In this document: piece by piece, positions 1 to 11,139 of the stretch
Numbering within the stretch: position 1 is the stretch's first letter
Layout of the letters: each line of letters begins with the position of its first letter
Assembly: GCA_964057225.1 (NCBI GenBank)
Contig: OZ059894.1
Coordinates: 20,800,476 to 20,864,475, forward strand
DNA: 64,000 nucleotides
Source of the DNA: Auanema rhodensis
Lineage: Eukaryota; Nematoda; Chromadorea; Rhabditida; Rhabditidae
Direction: 5' to 3'
Notes under the pieces: model-generated
Told to the model about the DNA's origin: nothing
The model's input: only the letters and a program-made list of their open reading frames with translations
Databases searched by the model: none
Program-made: the position numbers and the translations under genes

Positions 1-351
1 GTGAAAATCGAGGATATAAGTGTGAACTTATATCAGTTGATAACTCGGTGCATTTTTAAGCTAGCGCAAATCTGATAACACAGATCGACGCAACTTAAAA
101 ATCCGCATCGAATGCACTATACTACATTGAGAAACGCTTAATACAAAAATTAGTTATGATCGTTTGAAAAATGATGCATTAGTGTATGTTGAGTTTCCAT
201 GTACACTCAACATTGCTTCCAAAAACATTTTGACAAAAATTTTTTCGAAAAATTTCGAAATAATTTAGCAAAAAGTAGATGTTTTTAGATTCCATTTTTC
301 AAAGCAAAGACGATGGACAATGTTATTCAACGAAAAAATTAATTCTTCAGG
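1..351 (+). repeat. Reference satellite monomer (copy 1)
   Basis: Copy 1 defines the coordinates used here. It has 109 G or C of 351 (about 31% GC) and 12-13 CpG dinucleotides. The left third (1-107) holds two dyads, the middle (108-234) is the least variable part, and 219-340 is rich in A and T tracts. I saw no convincing internal half-repeat near 175 bp, so the monomer does not look like a dimer of a shorter unit. Its length is a multiple of three, so frames stay in register across the array, yet stops close all six frames. Copy 1 carries the rare A at position 43 (gataactcgg), the A at 93 (caactt), G at 257 and the caaagc form at 303. The same combination reappears at 26686. Confidence 0.95.
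235..261. other. A/T-tract block with TTCGAA palindromes (monomer positions 235-261)
   Basis: A5-T6 (235-245) is followed by CG, A5 and T3, so the block is a near-palindrome around TTCGAA with one extra T. Copies with G at 257 add the perfect 10-bp palindrome ATTTCGAAAT (252-261); copies with A at 257 lose it. Other A or T runs of five or six lie near 221, 270, 282, 295 and 333. Such tracts can bend DNA when phased; the spacing here is only roughly helical, so curvature is an inference. Confidence 0.6.
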
Positions 352-1767
352 GTGAAAATCGAGGATATAAGTGTGAACTTATATCAGTTGATATCTCGGT
401 GCATTTTTAAGCTAGCGCAAATCTGATAACACAGATCGACGCAGCTTCAAAATCCGCATCGAATGCACTATACTACATTGAGAAACGCTTAATACAAAAA
501 TTAGTTATGATCGTTTGAAAAATGATGCATTAGTGTATGTTGAGTTTCCATGTACACTCAACATTGCTTCCAAAAACATTTTGACAAAAATTTTTTCGAA
601 AAATTTCAAAATAATTTAGCAAAAAGTAGATGTTTTTAGATTCCATTTTTCAAGGCAAAGACGATGGACGATGTTATTCAACGAAAAAATTGATTCTTCA
701 GGGTGAAAATCGAGGATATAAGTGTGAACTTATATCAGTTGATATCTCGGTGCATTTTTAAGCTAGTGCAAATCTGATAACACAGATCGACGCAGCTTAA
801 AAATCCGCATCGAATGCACTATACTACATTGAGAAACGCTTAATACAAAAATTAGTTATGATCGTTTGAAAAATGATGCATTAGTGTATGTTGAGTTTCC
901 ATGTACACTCAACATTGCTTCCAAAAACATTTTGACAAAAATTTTTTCGAAAAATTTCAAAATAATTTAGCAAAAAGTAGATGTTTTTAGATTCCTTTTT
1001 TCAAGGCAAAGACGATGGACAATGTTATTCAACGAAAAAATTAATTCTTCAGGGTGAAAATCGAGGATATAAGTGTGAACTTATATCAGTTGATATCTCG
1101 GTGCATTTTTAAGCTTTCGCAAATCTGATAACACAGATCGACGCAACTTAAAAATCCGCATCGAATGCACTATACTACATTGAGAAACGCTTAATACAAA
1201 AATTAGTTATGATCGTTTGAAAAATGATGCATTAGTGTATGTTGAGTTTCCATGTACACTCAACATTGCTTCCAAAAACATTTTGACAAAAATTTTTTCG
1301 AAAAATTTCAAAATAATTTAGCAAAAAGTAGATGTTTTTAGATTCCTTTTTTCAAGGCAAAGACGATGGACAATGTTATTCAACGAAAAAAATAATTCTT
1401 CAGGGTGAAAATCGAGGATATAAGTGTGAACTTATATCAGTTGATATCTCGGTGCATTTTTAAGCTAGCGCAAATCTGATAACACAGATCGACGCAGCTT
1501 AAAAATTCGCATCGAATGCACTATACTACATTGAGAAACGCTTAATACAAAAATTAGTTATGATCGTTTGAAAAATGATGCATTAGTGTATGTTGAGTTT
1601 CCATGTACACTCAACATTGCTTCCAAAAACATTTTGACAAAAATTTTTTCGAAAAATTTCAAAATAAATTAGCAAAAAGTAGATGTTTTTAGATTCCTAT
1701 TTTCAAAGTAAAGACGATGGACAATGTTATTCAACGAAAAAATTAACTCTTCAGGGTGAAAATCGAG

Positions 1768-1789
1768 GATATAAGTGTGAACTTATATC
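1768..1789. other. Perfect 9+4+9 palindrome in each monomer (positions 13-34), shown in copy 6
   Basis: The arms gatataagt and acttatatc are exact reverse complements around the loop gtga. The common G-to-A change at monomer position 24 (gtgaac to gtaaac) falls in the loop and leaves the arms intact. The common G-to-A change at position 12 lies one base outside the arm. Changes within the arms are rare: for example gatatgag in copies 51 and 61, aacatat in copies 26, 102, 109 and 114, and ggataaaag in copy 40. It could be a cruciform or a dimeric protein site; neither can be shown here. Confidence 0.85.
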
Positions 1790-1803
1790 AGTTGATATCT
1801 CGG

Positions 1804-1862
1804 TGCATTTTTAAGCTAGCGCAAATCTGATAACACAGATCGACGCAGCTTAAAAATCCGCA
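1804..1862. other. Composite imperfect dyad of about 59 bp (monomer positions 49-107), shown in copy 6
   Basis: From the outside in, the paired blocks are TGC/GCA (49-51 with 105-107, with a 2-base bulge), ATTTTTAAGCT/AGCTTAAAAAT (52-62 with 92-102), GCG/CGC (64-66 with 89-91) and ATCTG/CAGAT (70-74 with 81-85) around the loop ataaca. The full 11-bp block exists in copies with cagctt. The caactt form (A at 93) and the cttcaaaa form (C at 97) each break one pair, and agaacg (A at 85) breaks the innermost block. The major subfamily sites 85, 93 and 97 therefore lie in the right arm of the dyad. Function is unknown. Confidence 0.75.
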
Positions 1863-1940
1863 TCGAATGCACTATACTACATTGAGAAACGCTTAATACA
1901 AAAATTAGTTATGATCGTTTGAAAAATGATGCATTAGTGT

Positions 1941-1968
1941 ATGTTGAGTTTCCATGTACACTCAACAT
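1941..1968. other. Perfect 9+10+9 inverted repeat in each monomer (positions 186-213), shown in copy 6
   Basis: ATGTTGAGT and ACTCAACAT are reverse complements separated by ttccatgtac. The element is intact in nearly every copy. The exceptions I noticed are gttcag (copies 9, 64, 68, 73, 85), gttgatttt (109, 114, 120), a changed first arm base in gtgcatgttg (copy 156, which hits just outside the arm) and the loop change ttccttgtac (47, 57). Its near-constancy suggests a site under constraint, but recent amplification alone could explain it. Confidence 0.8.
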
Positions 1969-4900
1969 TGCTTCCAAAAACATTTTGACAAAAATTTTTT
2001 CGAAAAATTTCAAAATAATTTAGCAAAAAGTAGATGTTTTTAGATTCCTTTTTTCAAGGCAAAGACGATGGACAATGTTATTCAACGGAAAAATTAATTC
2101 TTCAGGGTGAAAATCGAGGATATAAGTGTGAACTTATATCAGTTGATATCTCGGTGCATTTTTAAGCTAGCGCAAATCTGATAACACAGATCGACGCAAC
2201 TTAAAAATCCGCATCGAATGCACTATACTACATTGAGAAACGCTTAATACAAAATCTAGTTATGATCGTTTGAAAAATGATGCATTAGTGTATGTTGAGT
2301 TTCCATGTACACTCAACATTGCTTCCAAAAACATTTTGACAAAAATTTTTTCGAAAAATTTCAAAATAATTTAGCAAAAAGTAGATGTTTTTAGATTCCT
2401 TTTTTCAAGGCAAAGACGATGGACAATGTTATTCAACGGAAAAATTAATTCTTCAGGGTGAAAATCGAGGATATAAGTGTGAACTTATATCAGTTGATAT
2501 CTCGGTGCATTTTTAAGCTAGCGCAAATCTGATAACACAGATCGACGCAACTTAAAAATCCGCATCGAATGCACTATACTACATTGAGAAACGCTTAATA
2601 CAAAATCTAGTTATGATCGTTTGAAAAATGATGCATTAGTGTATGTTGAGTTTCCATGTACACTCAACATTGCTTCCAAAAACATTTTGACAAAAATTTT
2701 TTCGAAAAATTTCAAAATAATTTAGCAAAAAGTAGATGTTTTTAGATTCCATTTTTCAAGGCAAAGACGATGGACAATGTTATTCAACGAAAAAATTGAT
2801 TCTTCAGGGTGAAAATCGAGGATATAAGTGTGAACTTATATCAGTTGATATCTCGGTGCATTTTTAAGCTAGCGCAAATCTGATAACACAGATCGACGCA
2901 ACTTAAAAATCCGCATCGAATGCACTATACTACATTGAGAAACGCTTGATACAAAAGTTAGTTATGATCGTTTGAAAAATGATGCATTAGTGTATGTTCA
3001 GTTTCCATGTACACTCAACATTGCTTCCAAAAACATTTTGACAAAAATTTTTTCGAAAAATTTCAAAATAATTTAGCAAAAAGTAGATGTTTTTAGATTC
3101 CTTTTTTCAAGGCAAAGACGATGGACAATGTTATTCAACGAAAAAATTAATTCTTCAGGGTGAAAATCGAGGATATAAGTGTGAACTTATATCAGTTGAT
3201 ATCTCGGTGCATTTTTAAGCTAGCGCAAATCTGATAACACAGATCGACGCAACTTAAAAATCCGCATCGAATGCACTATACTACATTGAGAAACGCTTAA
3301 TACAAAAATTAGTTATGATCGTTTGAAAAATGATGCATTAGTGTATGTTGAGTTTCCATGTACACTCAACATTGCTTCCAAAAACATTTTGACAAAAATT
3401 TTTTCGAAAAATTTCAAAATAATTTAGCAAAAAGTAGATGTTTTTAGATTCCATTTTTTAAGGCAAAGACGATGGACAATGTTATTCAACGAAAAAATTG
3501 ATTCTTCAGGGTGAAAATCGAAGATATAAGTGTAAACTTATATCAGTTGATATCTCGGTGCATTTTTAAGCTAGCGCAAATCTGATAACACAGAACGACG
3601 CAGCTTAAAAATTCGCATCGAATGCACTATACTACATTGAGAAACGCTTAATACAAAAATTAGTTATGATCGTTTGAAAAATGATGCATTAGTGTATGTT
3701 GAGTTTCCATGTACACTCAACATTGCTTCCAAAAACATTTTGACAAAAATTTTTTCGAAAAATTTCGAAATAATTTAGCAAAAAGTAGATGTTTTTAGAT
3801 TTCATTTTTCAAAGCAAAGACGATGGACAATGTTATTCAACGAAAAAATTAATTCTTCAGGGTGAAAATCGAGGATATAAGTGTGAACTTATATCAGTTG
3901 ATATCTCGGTGCATTTTTAAGCTAGCGCAAATCTGATAACACAGATCGACGCAGCTTCAAAATCCGCATCGAATGCACTATACTACATTGAGAAACGCTT
4001 AATACAAAAATTAGTTATGATCGTTTGAAAAATGATGCATTAGTGTATGTTGAGTTTCCATGTACACTCAACATTGCTTCCAAAAACATTTTGACAAAAA
4101 TTTTTTCGAGAAATTTCAAAATAATTTAGCAAAAAGTAGATGTTTTTAGATTCCTTTTTTCAAGGCAAAGACGATGGACAATGTTATTCAACGAAAAAAT
4201 TAATTCTTCAGGGTGAAAATCGAGGATATAAGTGTGAACTTATATCAGTTGATATCTCGGTGCATTTTTAAGCTAGCGCAAATCTGATAACACAGATCGA
4301 CGCAGCTTCAAAATCCGCATCGAATGCACTATACTACATTGAGAAACGCTTAATACAAAAATTAGTTATGATCGTTTGAAAAATGATGCATTAGTGTATG
4401 TTGAGTTTCCATGTACACTCAACATTGCTTCCAAAAACATTTTGACAAAAATTTTTTCGAAAAATTTCAAAATAATTTAGCAAAAAGTAGATGTTTTTAG
4501 ATTCCTTTTTTCAAGGCAAAGACGATGGACAATGTTATTCAACGAAAAAATTAATTCTGCAGGGTGAAAATCGAGGATATAAGTGTGAACTTATATCAGT
4601 TGATATCTCGGTGCATTTTTAAGCTAGCGCAAATCTGATAACACAGATCGACACAACTTAAAAATCCGCATCGAATGCACTATACTACATTGAGAAACGC
4701 TTAATACAAAAATTAGTTATGATCGTTTGAAAAATGATGCATTAGTGTATGTTGAGTTTCCATGTACACTCAACATTGCTTCCAAAAACATTTTGACAAA
4801 AATTTTTTCGAAAAATTTCGAAATAATTTAGCAAAAAGTAGATGTTTTTAGATTCCATTTTTCAAAGCAAAGACGATGGACAATGTTATTCAACGAAAAA

Positions 4901-5616
4901 ATTAATTCTTCAGGGTGAAAATCGAGGATATAAGTGTGAACTTATATCAGTTGATATCTCGGTGCATTTTTAAGCTAGCGCAAATCTGATAACACAGATC
5001 GACGCAGCTTCAAAATCCGCATCGAATGCACTATACTACATTGAAAAACGCTTAATACAAAAATTAGTTATGATCGTTTGAAAAATGATGCATTAGTGTA
5101 TGTTGAGTTTCCATGTACACTCAACATTGCTTCCAAAAACATTTTGACAAAAATTTTTTCGAGAAATTTCAAAATAATTTAGCAAAAAGTAGATGTTTTT
5201 AGATTCCTTTTTTCAAGGCAAAGACGATGGACAATGTTATTCAACGAAAAAATCAATTCTTCAGGGTGAAAATCGAGGATATAAGTGTAAACTTATATCA
5301 GTTGATATCTCGGTGCATTTTTAAGCTAGCGCAAATCTGATAACACAGATCGACGCAGCTTCAAAATCCGCATCGAATGCACTATACTACATTGAGAAAC
5401 GCTTAATACAAAAATTAGTTATGATCGTTTGAAAAATGATGCATTAGTGTATGTTGAGTTTCCATGTACACTCAACATTGCTTCCAAAAACATTTTGACA
5501 AAAATTTTTTCGAAAAATTTCAAAATAATTTAGCAAAAAGTAGATGTTTTTAGATTCCATTTTTCAAGGCAAAGACGATGGACAATGTTATTCAACGAAA
5601 AAATTGATTCTTCAGG

Positions 5617-7722
5617 GTGAAATTCGAGGATATAAGTGTGAACTTATATCAGTTGATATCTCGGTGCATTTTTAAGCTAGTGCAAATCTGATAACACAGA
5701 TCGACGCAGCTTAAAAATCCGCATCGAATGCACTATACTACATTGAGAAACGCTTAATACAAAAATTAGTTATGATCGTTTGAAAAATGATGCATTAGTG
5801 TATGTTGAGTTTCCATGTACACTCAACATTGCTTCCAAAAACATTTTGACAAAAATTTTTTCGAAAAATTTCAAAATAATTTAGCAAAAAGTAGATGTTT
5901 TTAGATTCCTTTTTTCAAGGCAAAGACGATGGACAATGTTATTCAACGAAAAAATTAATTCTTCAGGGTGAAAATCGAGGATATAAGTGTGAACTTATAT
6001 CAGTTGATATCTCGGTGCATTTTTAAGCTAGCGCAAACCTGATAACACAGATCGACGCAACTTAAAAATCCGCATCGAATGCACTATACTACATTGAGAA
6101 ACGCTTAATACAAAAATTAGTTATGATCGTTTGAAAAATGATGCATTAGTGTATGTTGAGTTTCCATGTACACTCAACATTGCTTCCAAAAACATTTTGA
6201 CAAAAATTTTTTCGAAAAATTTCAAAATAATTTAGCAAAAAGTAGATGTTTTTAGATTCCATTTTTCAAGGCAAAGACGATGGACAATGTTATTCAACGA
6301 AAAAATTGATTCTTCAGGGTGAAAATCGAGGATATAAGTGTGAACTTATATCAGTTGATATCTCGGTGCATTTTTAAGCTAGCGCAAATCTGATAACACA
6401 GATCGACGCAGCTTAAAAATCCGCATCGAATGCACTATACTACATTGAGAAACGCTTAATACAAAAATTAGTTATGATCGTTTGAAAAATGATGCATTAG
6501 TGTATGTTGAGTTTCCATGTACACTCAACATTGCTTCCAAAAACATTTTGACAAAAATTTTTTCGAAAAATTTCAAAATAATTTAGCAAAAAGTAGATGT
6601 TTTTAGATTCCTTTTTTCAAGGCAAAGACGATGGACAATGTTATTCAACGAAAAAATTAATTCTTCAGGGTGAAAATCGAGGATATAAGTGTGAACTTAT
6701 ATCAGTTGATATCTCGGTGCATTTTTAAGCTAGCGCAAATCTGATAACACAGATCGACGCAACTTAAAAATCCGCATCGAATGCACTATACTACATTGAG
6801 AAACGCTTAATACAAAAATTAGTTATGATCGTTTGAAAAATGATGCATTAGTGTATGTTGAGTTTCCATGTACACTCAACATTGCTTCCAAAAACATTTT
6901 GACAAAAATTTTTTCGAAAAATTTCAAAATAATTTAGCAAAAAGTAGATGTTTTTAGATTCCATTTTTCAAGGCAAAGACGATGGACAATGTTATTCAAC
7001 GAAAAAATTGATTCTTCAGGGTGAAAATCGAGGATATAAGTGTGAACTTATATCAGTTGATATCTCGGTGCATTTTTAAGCTAGCGCAAATCTGATAACA
7101 CAGATCGACGCAGCTTAAAAATCCGCATCGAATGCACTATACTACATTGAGAAACGCTTAATACAAAAATTAGTTATGATCGTTTGAAAAATGATGCATT
7201 AGTGTATGTTGAGTTTCCATGTACACTCAACATTGCTTCCAAAAACATTTTGACAAAAATTTTTTCGAAAAATTTCAAAATAATTTAGCAAAAAGTAGAT
7301 GTTTTTAGATTCCTTTTTTCAAGGCAAAGACGATGGACAATGTTATTCAACGAAAAAATTAATTCTTCAGGGTGAAAATCGAGGATATAAGTGTGAACTT
7401 ATATCAGTTGATATCTCGGTGCATTTTTAAGCTAGCGCAAATCTGATAACACAGATCGACGCAACTTAAAAATCCGCATCGAATGCACTATACTACATTG
7501 AGAAACGCTTAATACAAAAATTAGTTATGATCGTTTGAAAAATGATGCATTAGTGTATGTTGAGTTTCCATGTACACTCAACATTGCTTCCAAAAACATT
7601 TTGACAAAAATTTTTTCGAAAAATTTCAAAATAATTTAGCAAAAAGTAGATGTTTTTAGATTCCATTTTTCAAGGCAAAGACGATGGACAATGTTATTCA
7701 ACGAAAAAATTGATTCTTCAGG
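5617..7722 (+). repeat. Dimeric higher-order block, 702-bp period, three units
   Basis: Copies 17-22 alternate two monomer types. Odd copies have cagctt, ttccttttttc and ttaattcttc at the end; even copies have caactt, ttccatttttc and ttgattcttc. Copies 19 and 21, and copies 20 and 22, look identical by eye. Copies 17 and 18 carry extra private changes (aattcgagg and gctagtg; caaacct). The same block recurs at about 32302-34407 as part of the long duplication. A 702-bp dimer is the shortest clear higher-order unit in the window. Confidence 0.85.
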
Positions 7723-10700
7723 GTGAAAATCGAGGATATAAGTGTGAACTTATATCAGTTGATATCTCGGTGCATTTTTAAGCTAGCGCAAATCTGATAA
7801 CACAGATCGACGCAGCTTCAAAATCCGCATCGAATGCACTATACTACATTGAGAAACGCTTAATACAAAAATTAGTTATGATCGTTTGAAAAATGATGCA
7901 TTAGTGTATGTTGAGTTTCCATGTACACTCAACATTGCTTCCAAAAACATTTTGACAAAAATTTTTTCGAAAAATTTCAAAATAATTTAGCAAAAAGTAG
8001 ATGTTTTTAAATTCCATTTTTCAAGGCAAAGACGATGGACAATGTTATTCAACGAAAAAATTAATTCTTCAGGGTGAAAATCGAGGATATAAGTGTGAAC
8101 TTATATCAGTTGATATCTCGGTGCATTTTTAAGCTAGCGCAAATCTGATAACACAGATCGACGCAACTTAAAAATCCGCATCGAATGCACTATACTACAT
8201 TGAGAAACGCTTAATACAAAAATTAGTTATGATCGTTTGAAAAATGATGCATTAGTGTATGTTGAGTTTCCATGTACACTCAACATTGCTTCCAAAAACA
8301 TTTTGACAAAAATTTTTTCGAAAAATTTCAAAATAATTTAGCAAAAAGTAGATGTTTTTAGATTCCATTTTTTAAGGCAAAGACGATGGACAATGTTATT
8401 CAACGAAAAAATTGATTCTTCAGGGTGAAAATCGAGGATATAAGTGTAAACTTATATCAGTTGATATCTCGGTGCATTTTTAAGCTAGCGCAAATCTGAT
8501 AACACAGAACGACGCAGCTTAAAAATTCGCATCGAATGCACTATACTACATTGAGAAACGCTTAATACAAAAATTAGTTATGATCGTTTGAAAAATGATG
8601 CATTAGTGTATGTTGAGTTTCCATGTACACTCAACATTGCTTCCAAAAACATTTTGACAAAAATTTTTTCGAAAAATTTCGAAATAATTTAGCAAAAAGT
8701 AGATGTTTTTAGATTCCATTTTTCAAGGCAAAGACGATGGACAATGTTATTCAACGAAAAAATTAATTCTTCAGGGTGAAAATCGAGGATATAAGTGTGA
8801 ACATATATCAGTTGATATCTCGGTGCATTTTTAAGCTAGCGCAAATCTGATAACACAGATCGACGCAGCTTCAAAATCCGCATCGAATGCACTATACTAC
8901 ATTGAGAAACGCTTAATACAAAAATTAGTTATGATCGTTTGAAAAATGATGCATTAGTGTATGTTGAGTTTCCATGTACACTCAACATTGCTTCCAAAAA
9001 CATTTTGACAAAAATTTTTTCGAAAAATTTCAAAATAATTTAGCAAAAAGTAGATGTTTTTAGATTCCATTTTTCAAGGCAAAGACGATGGACAATGTTA
9101 TTCAACGAAAAAATTAATTCTTCAGGGTGAAAATCGAAGATATAAGTGTGAACTTATATCAGTTGATATCTCGGTGCATTTTTAAGCTAGCGCAAATCTG
9201 ATAACACAGATCGACGCAGCTTCAAAATCCGCATCGAATGCACTATACTACATTGAGAAACGCTTAATACAAAAATTAGTTATGATCGTTTGAAAAATGA
9301 TGCATTAGTGTATGTTGAGTTTCCATGTACACTCAACATTGCTTCCAAAAACATTTTGACAAAAATTTTTTCGAAAAATTTCGAAATAATTTAGCAAAAA
9401 GTAGATGTTTTTAGATTCCATTTTTCAAGGCAAAGACGATGGACAATGTTATTCAACGAAAAAATTAATTCTTCAGGGTGAAAATCGAGGATATAAGTGT
9501 AAACTTATATCAGTTGATATCTCGGTGCATTTTTAAGCTAGCGCAAATCTGAGAACACAGATCGACGCAGCTTAAAAATCCGCATCGAATGCACTATACT
9601 ACATTGAGAAACGCTTAATACGAAAATTAGTTATGATCGTTTGAAAAATGATGCATTAGTGTATGTTGAGTTTCCATGTACACTCAACATTGCTTCCAAA
9701 AACATTTTGACAAAAATTTTTTCGAAAAATTTCAAAATAATTTAGCAAAAAGTAGATGTTTTTAGATTCCATTTTTCAAGGCAAAGACGATGGACAATGT
9801 TATTCAACGAAAAAATTGATTCTTCAGGGTGAAAATCGAGGATATAAGTGTGAACTTATATCAGTTGATATCTCGGTGCATTTTTAAGCTAGCGCAAATC
9901 TGATAACACAGATCGACGCAGCTTAAAAATCCGCATCGAATGCACTATACTACATTGAGAAACGCTTAATACAAAAATTAGTTATGATCGTTTGAAAAAT
10001 GATGCATTAGTGTATGTTGAGTTTCCATGTACACTCAACATTGCTTCCAAAAACATTTTGACAAAAATTTTTTCGAAAAATTTCAAAATAATTTAGCAAA
10101 AAGTAGATGTTTTTAGATTCCTTTTTTCAAGGCAAAGACGATGGACAATGTTATTCAACGAAAAAATTAATTCTTCAGGGTGAAAATCGAGGATATAAGT
10201 GTGAACTTATATCAGTTGATATCTCGGTGCATTTTTAAGCTAGCGCAAATCTGATAACACAGATCGACGCAACTTAAAAATCCGCATCGAATGCACTATA
10301 CTACATTGAGAAACGCTTAATACAAAAATTAGTTATGATCGTTTGAAAAATGATGCATTAGTGTATGTTGAGTTTCCATGTACACTCAACATTGCTTCCA
10401 AAAACATTTTGACAAAAATTTTTTCGAAAAATTTCAAAATAATTTAGCAAAAAGTAGATGTTTTTGGATTCCATTTTTCAAGGCAAAGACGATGGACAAT
10501 GTTATTCAACGAAAAAATTGATTCTTCAGGGTGAAAATCGAGGATATAAGTGTGAACTTATATCAGTTGATATCTCGGTGCATTTTTAAGCTAGCGCAAA
10601 TCTGATAACACAGATCGACGCAGCTTAAAAATCCGCATCGAATGCACTATACTACATTGAGAAACGCTTAATACAAAAATTAGTTATGATCGTTTGAAAA

Positions 10701-11139
10701 ATGATGCATTAGTGTATGTTGAGTTTCCATGTACACTCAACATTGCTTCCAAAAACATTTTGACAAAAATTTTTTCGAAAAATTTCAAAATAATTTAGCA
10801 AAAAGTAGATGTTTTTAGATTCCATTTTTCAAGGCAAAGACGATGGACAATGTTATTCAACGAAAAAATTGATTCTTCAGGGTGAAAATCGAGGATATAA
10901 ATGTAAACTTATATCAGTTGATATCTCGGTGCATTTTTAAGCTAGCGCAAATCTGATAACACAGAACGACGCAGCTTAAAAATTCGCATCGAATGCACTA
11001 TACTACATTGAGAAACGCTTAATACAAAAATTAGTTATGATCGTTTGAAAAATGATGCATTAGTGTATGTTGAGTTTCCATGTACACTCAACATTGCTTC
11101 CAAAAACATTTTGACAAAAATTTTTTCGAAAAATTTCAA

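Larger units (their letters stand above)
1..11139 (+). repeat. Long segmental duplication, copy 1 (about 11.1 kb, pairs with 26686-37824)
   Basis: Copies 1-32 match copies 77-108 monomer for monomer, including private variants. Examples are gataactcgg (copy 1/77), ggacgatg (2/78), gctagtg (3/79), gctttcg (4/80), cctattttcaaagtaaag (5/81), aaaatctag (7-8/83-84), ctgcagg (13/89), aaattcgag (17/93), caaacct (18/94), tacgaaaa (28/104) and aaatgtaaac (32/108). The two differences I noticed are acaaaagtta (near 2957) against acaaaaatta, and cttaatac in copy 12 against ctcaatac in copy 88. Identity ends at 11140 (ttcaag against ttcaaa). The left limit is cut by the window edge, so the unit is longer than seen. 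The offset is 26685 bp: 76 monomers plus 9 inserted bases. Confidence 0.93.

Noticed and set aside
1-351. Monomer as a dimer of about 175 bp
   Set aside because: Comparing the two halves by eye gave no consistent alignment, only shared A-rich words.
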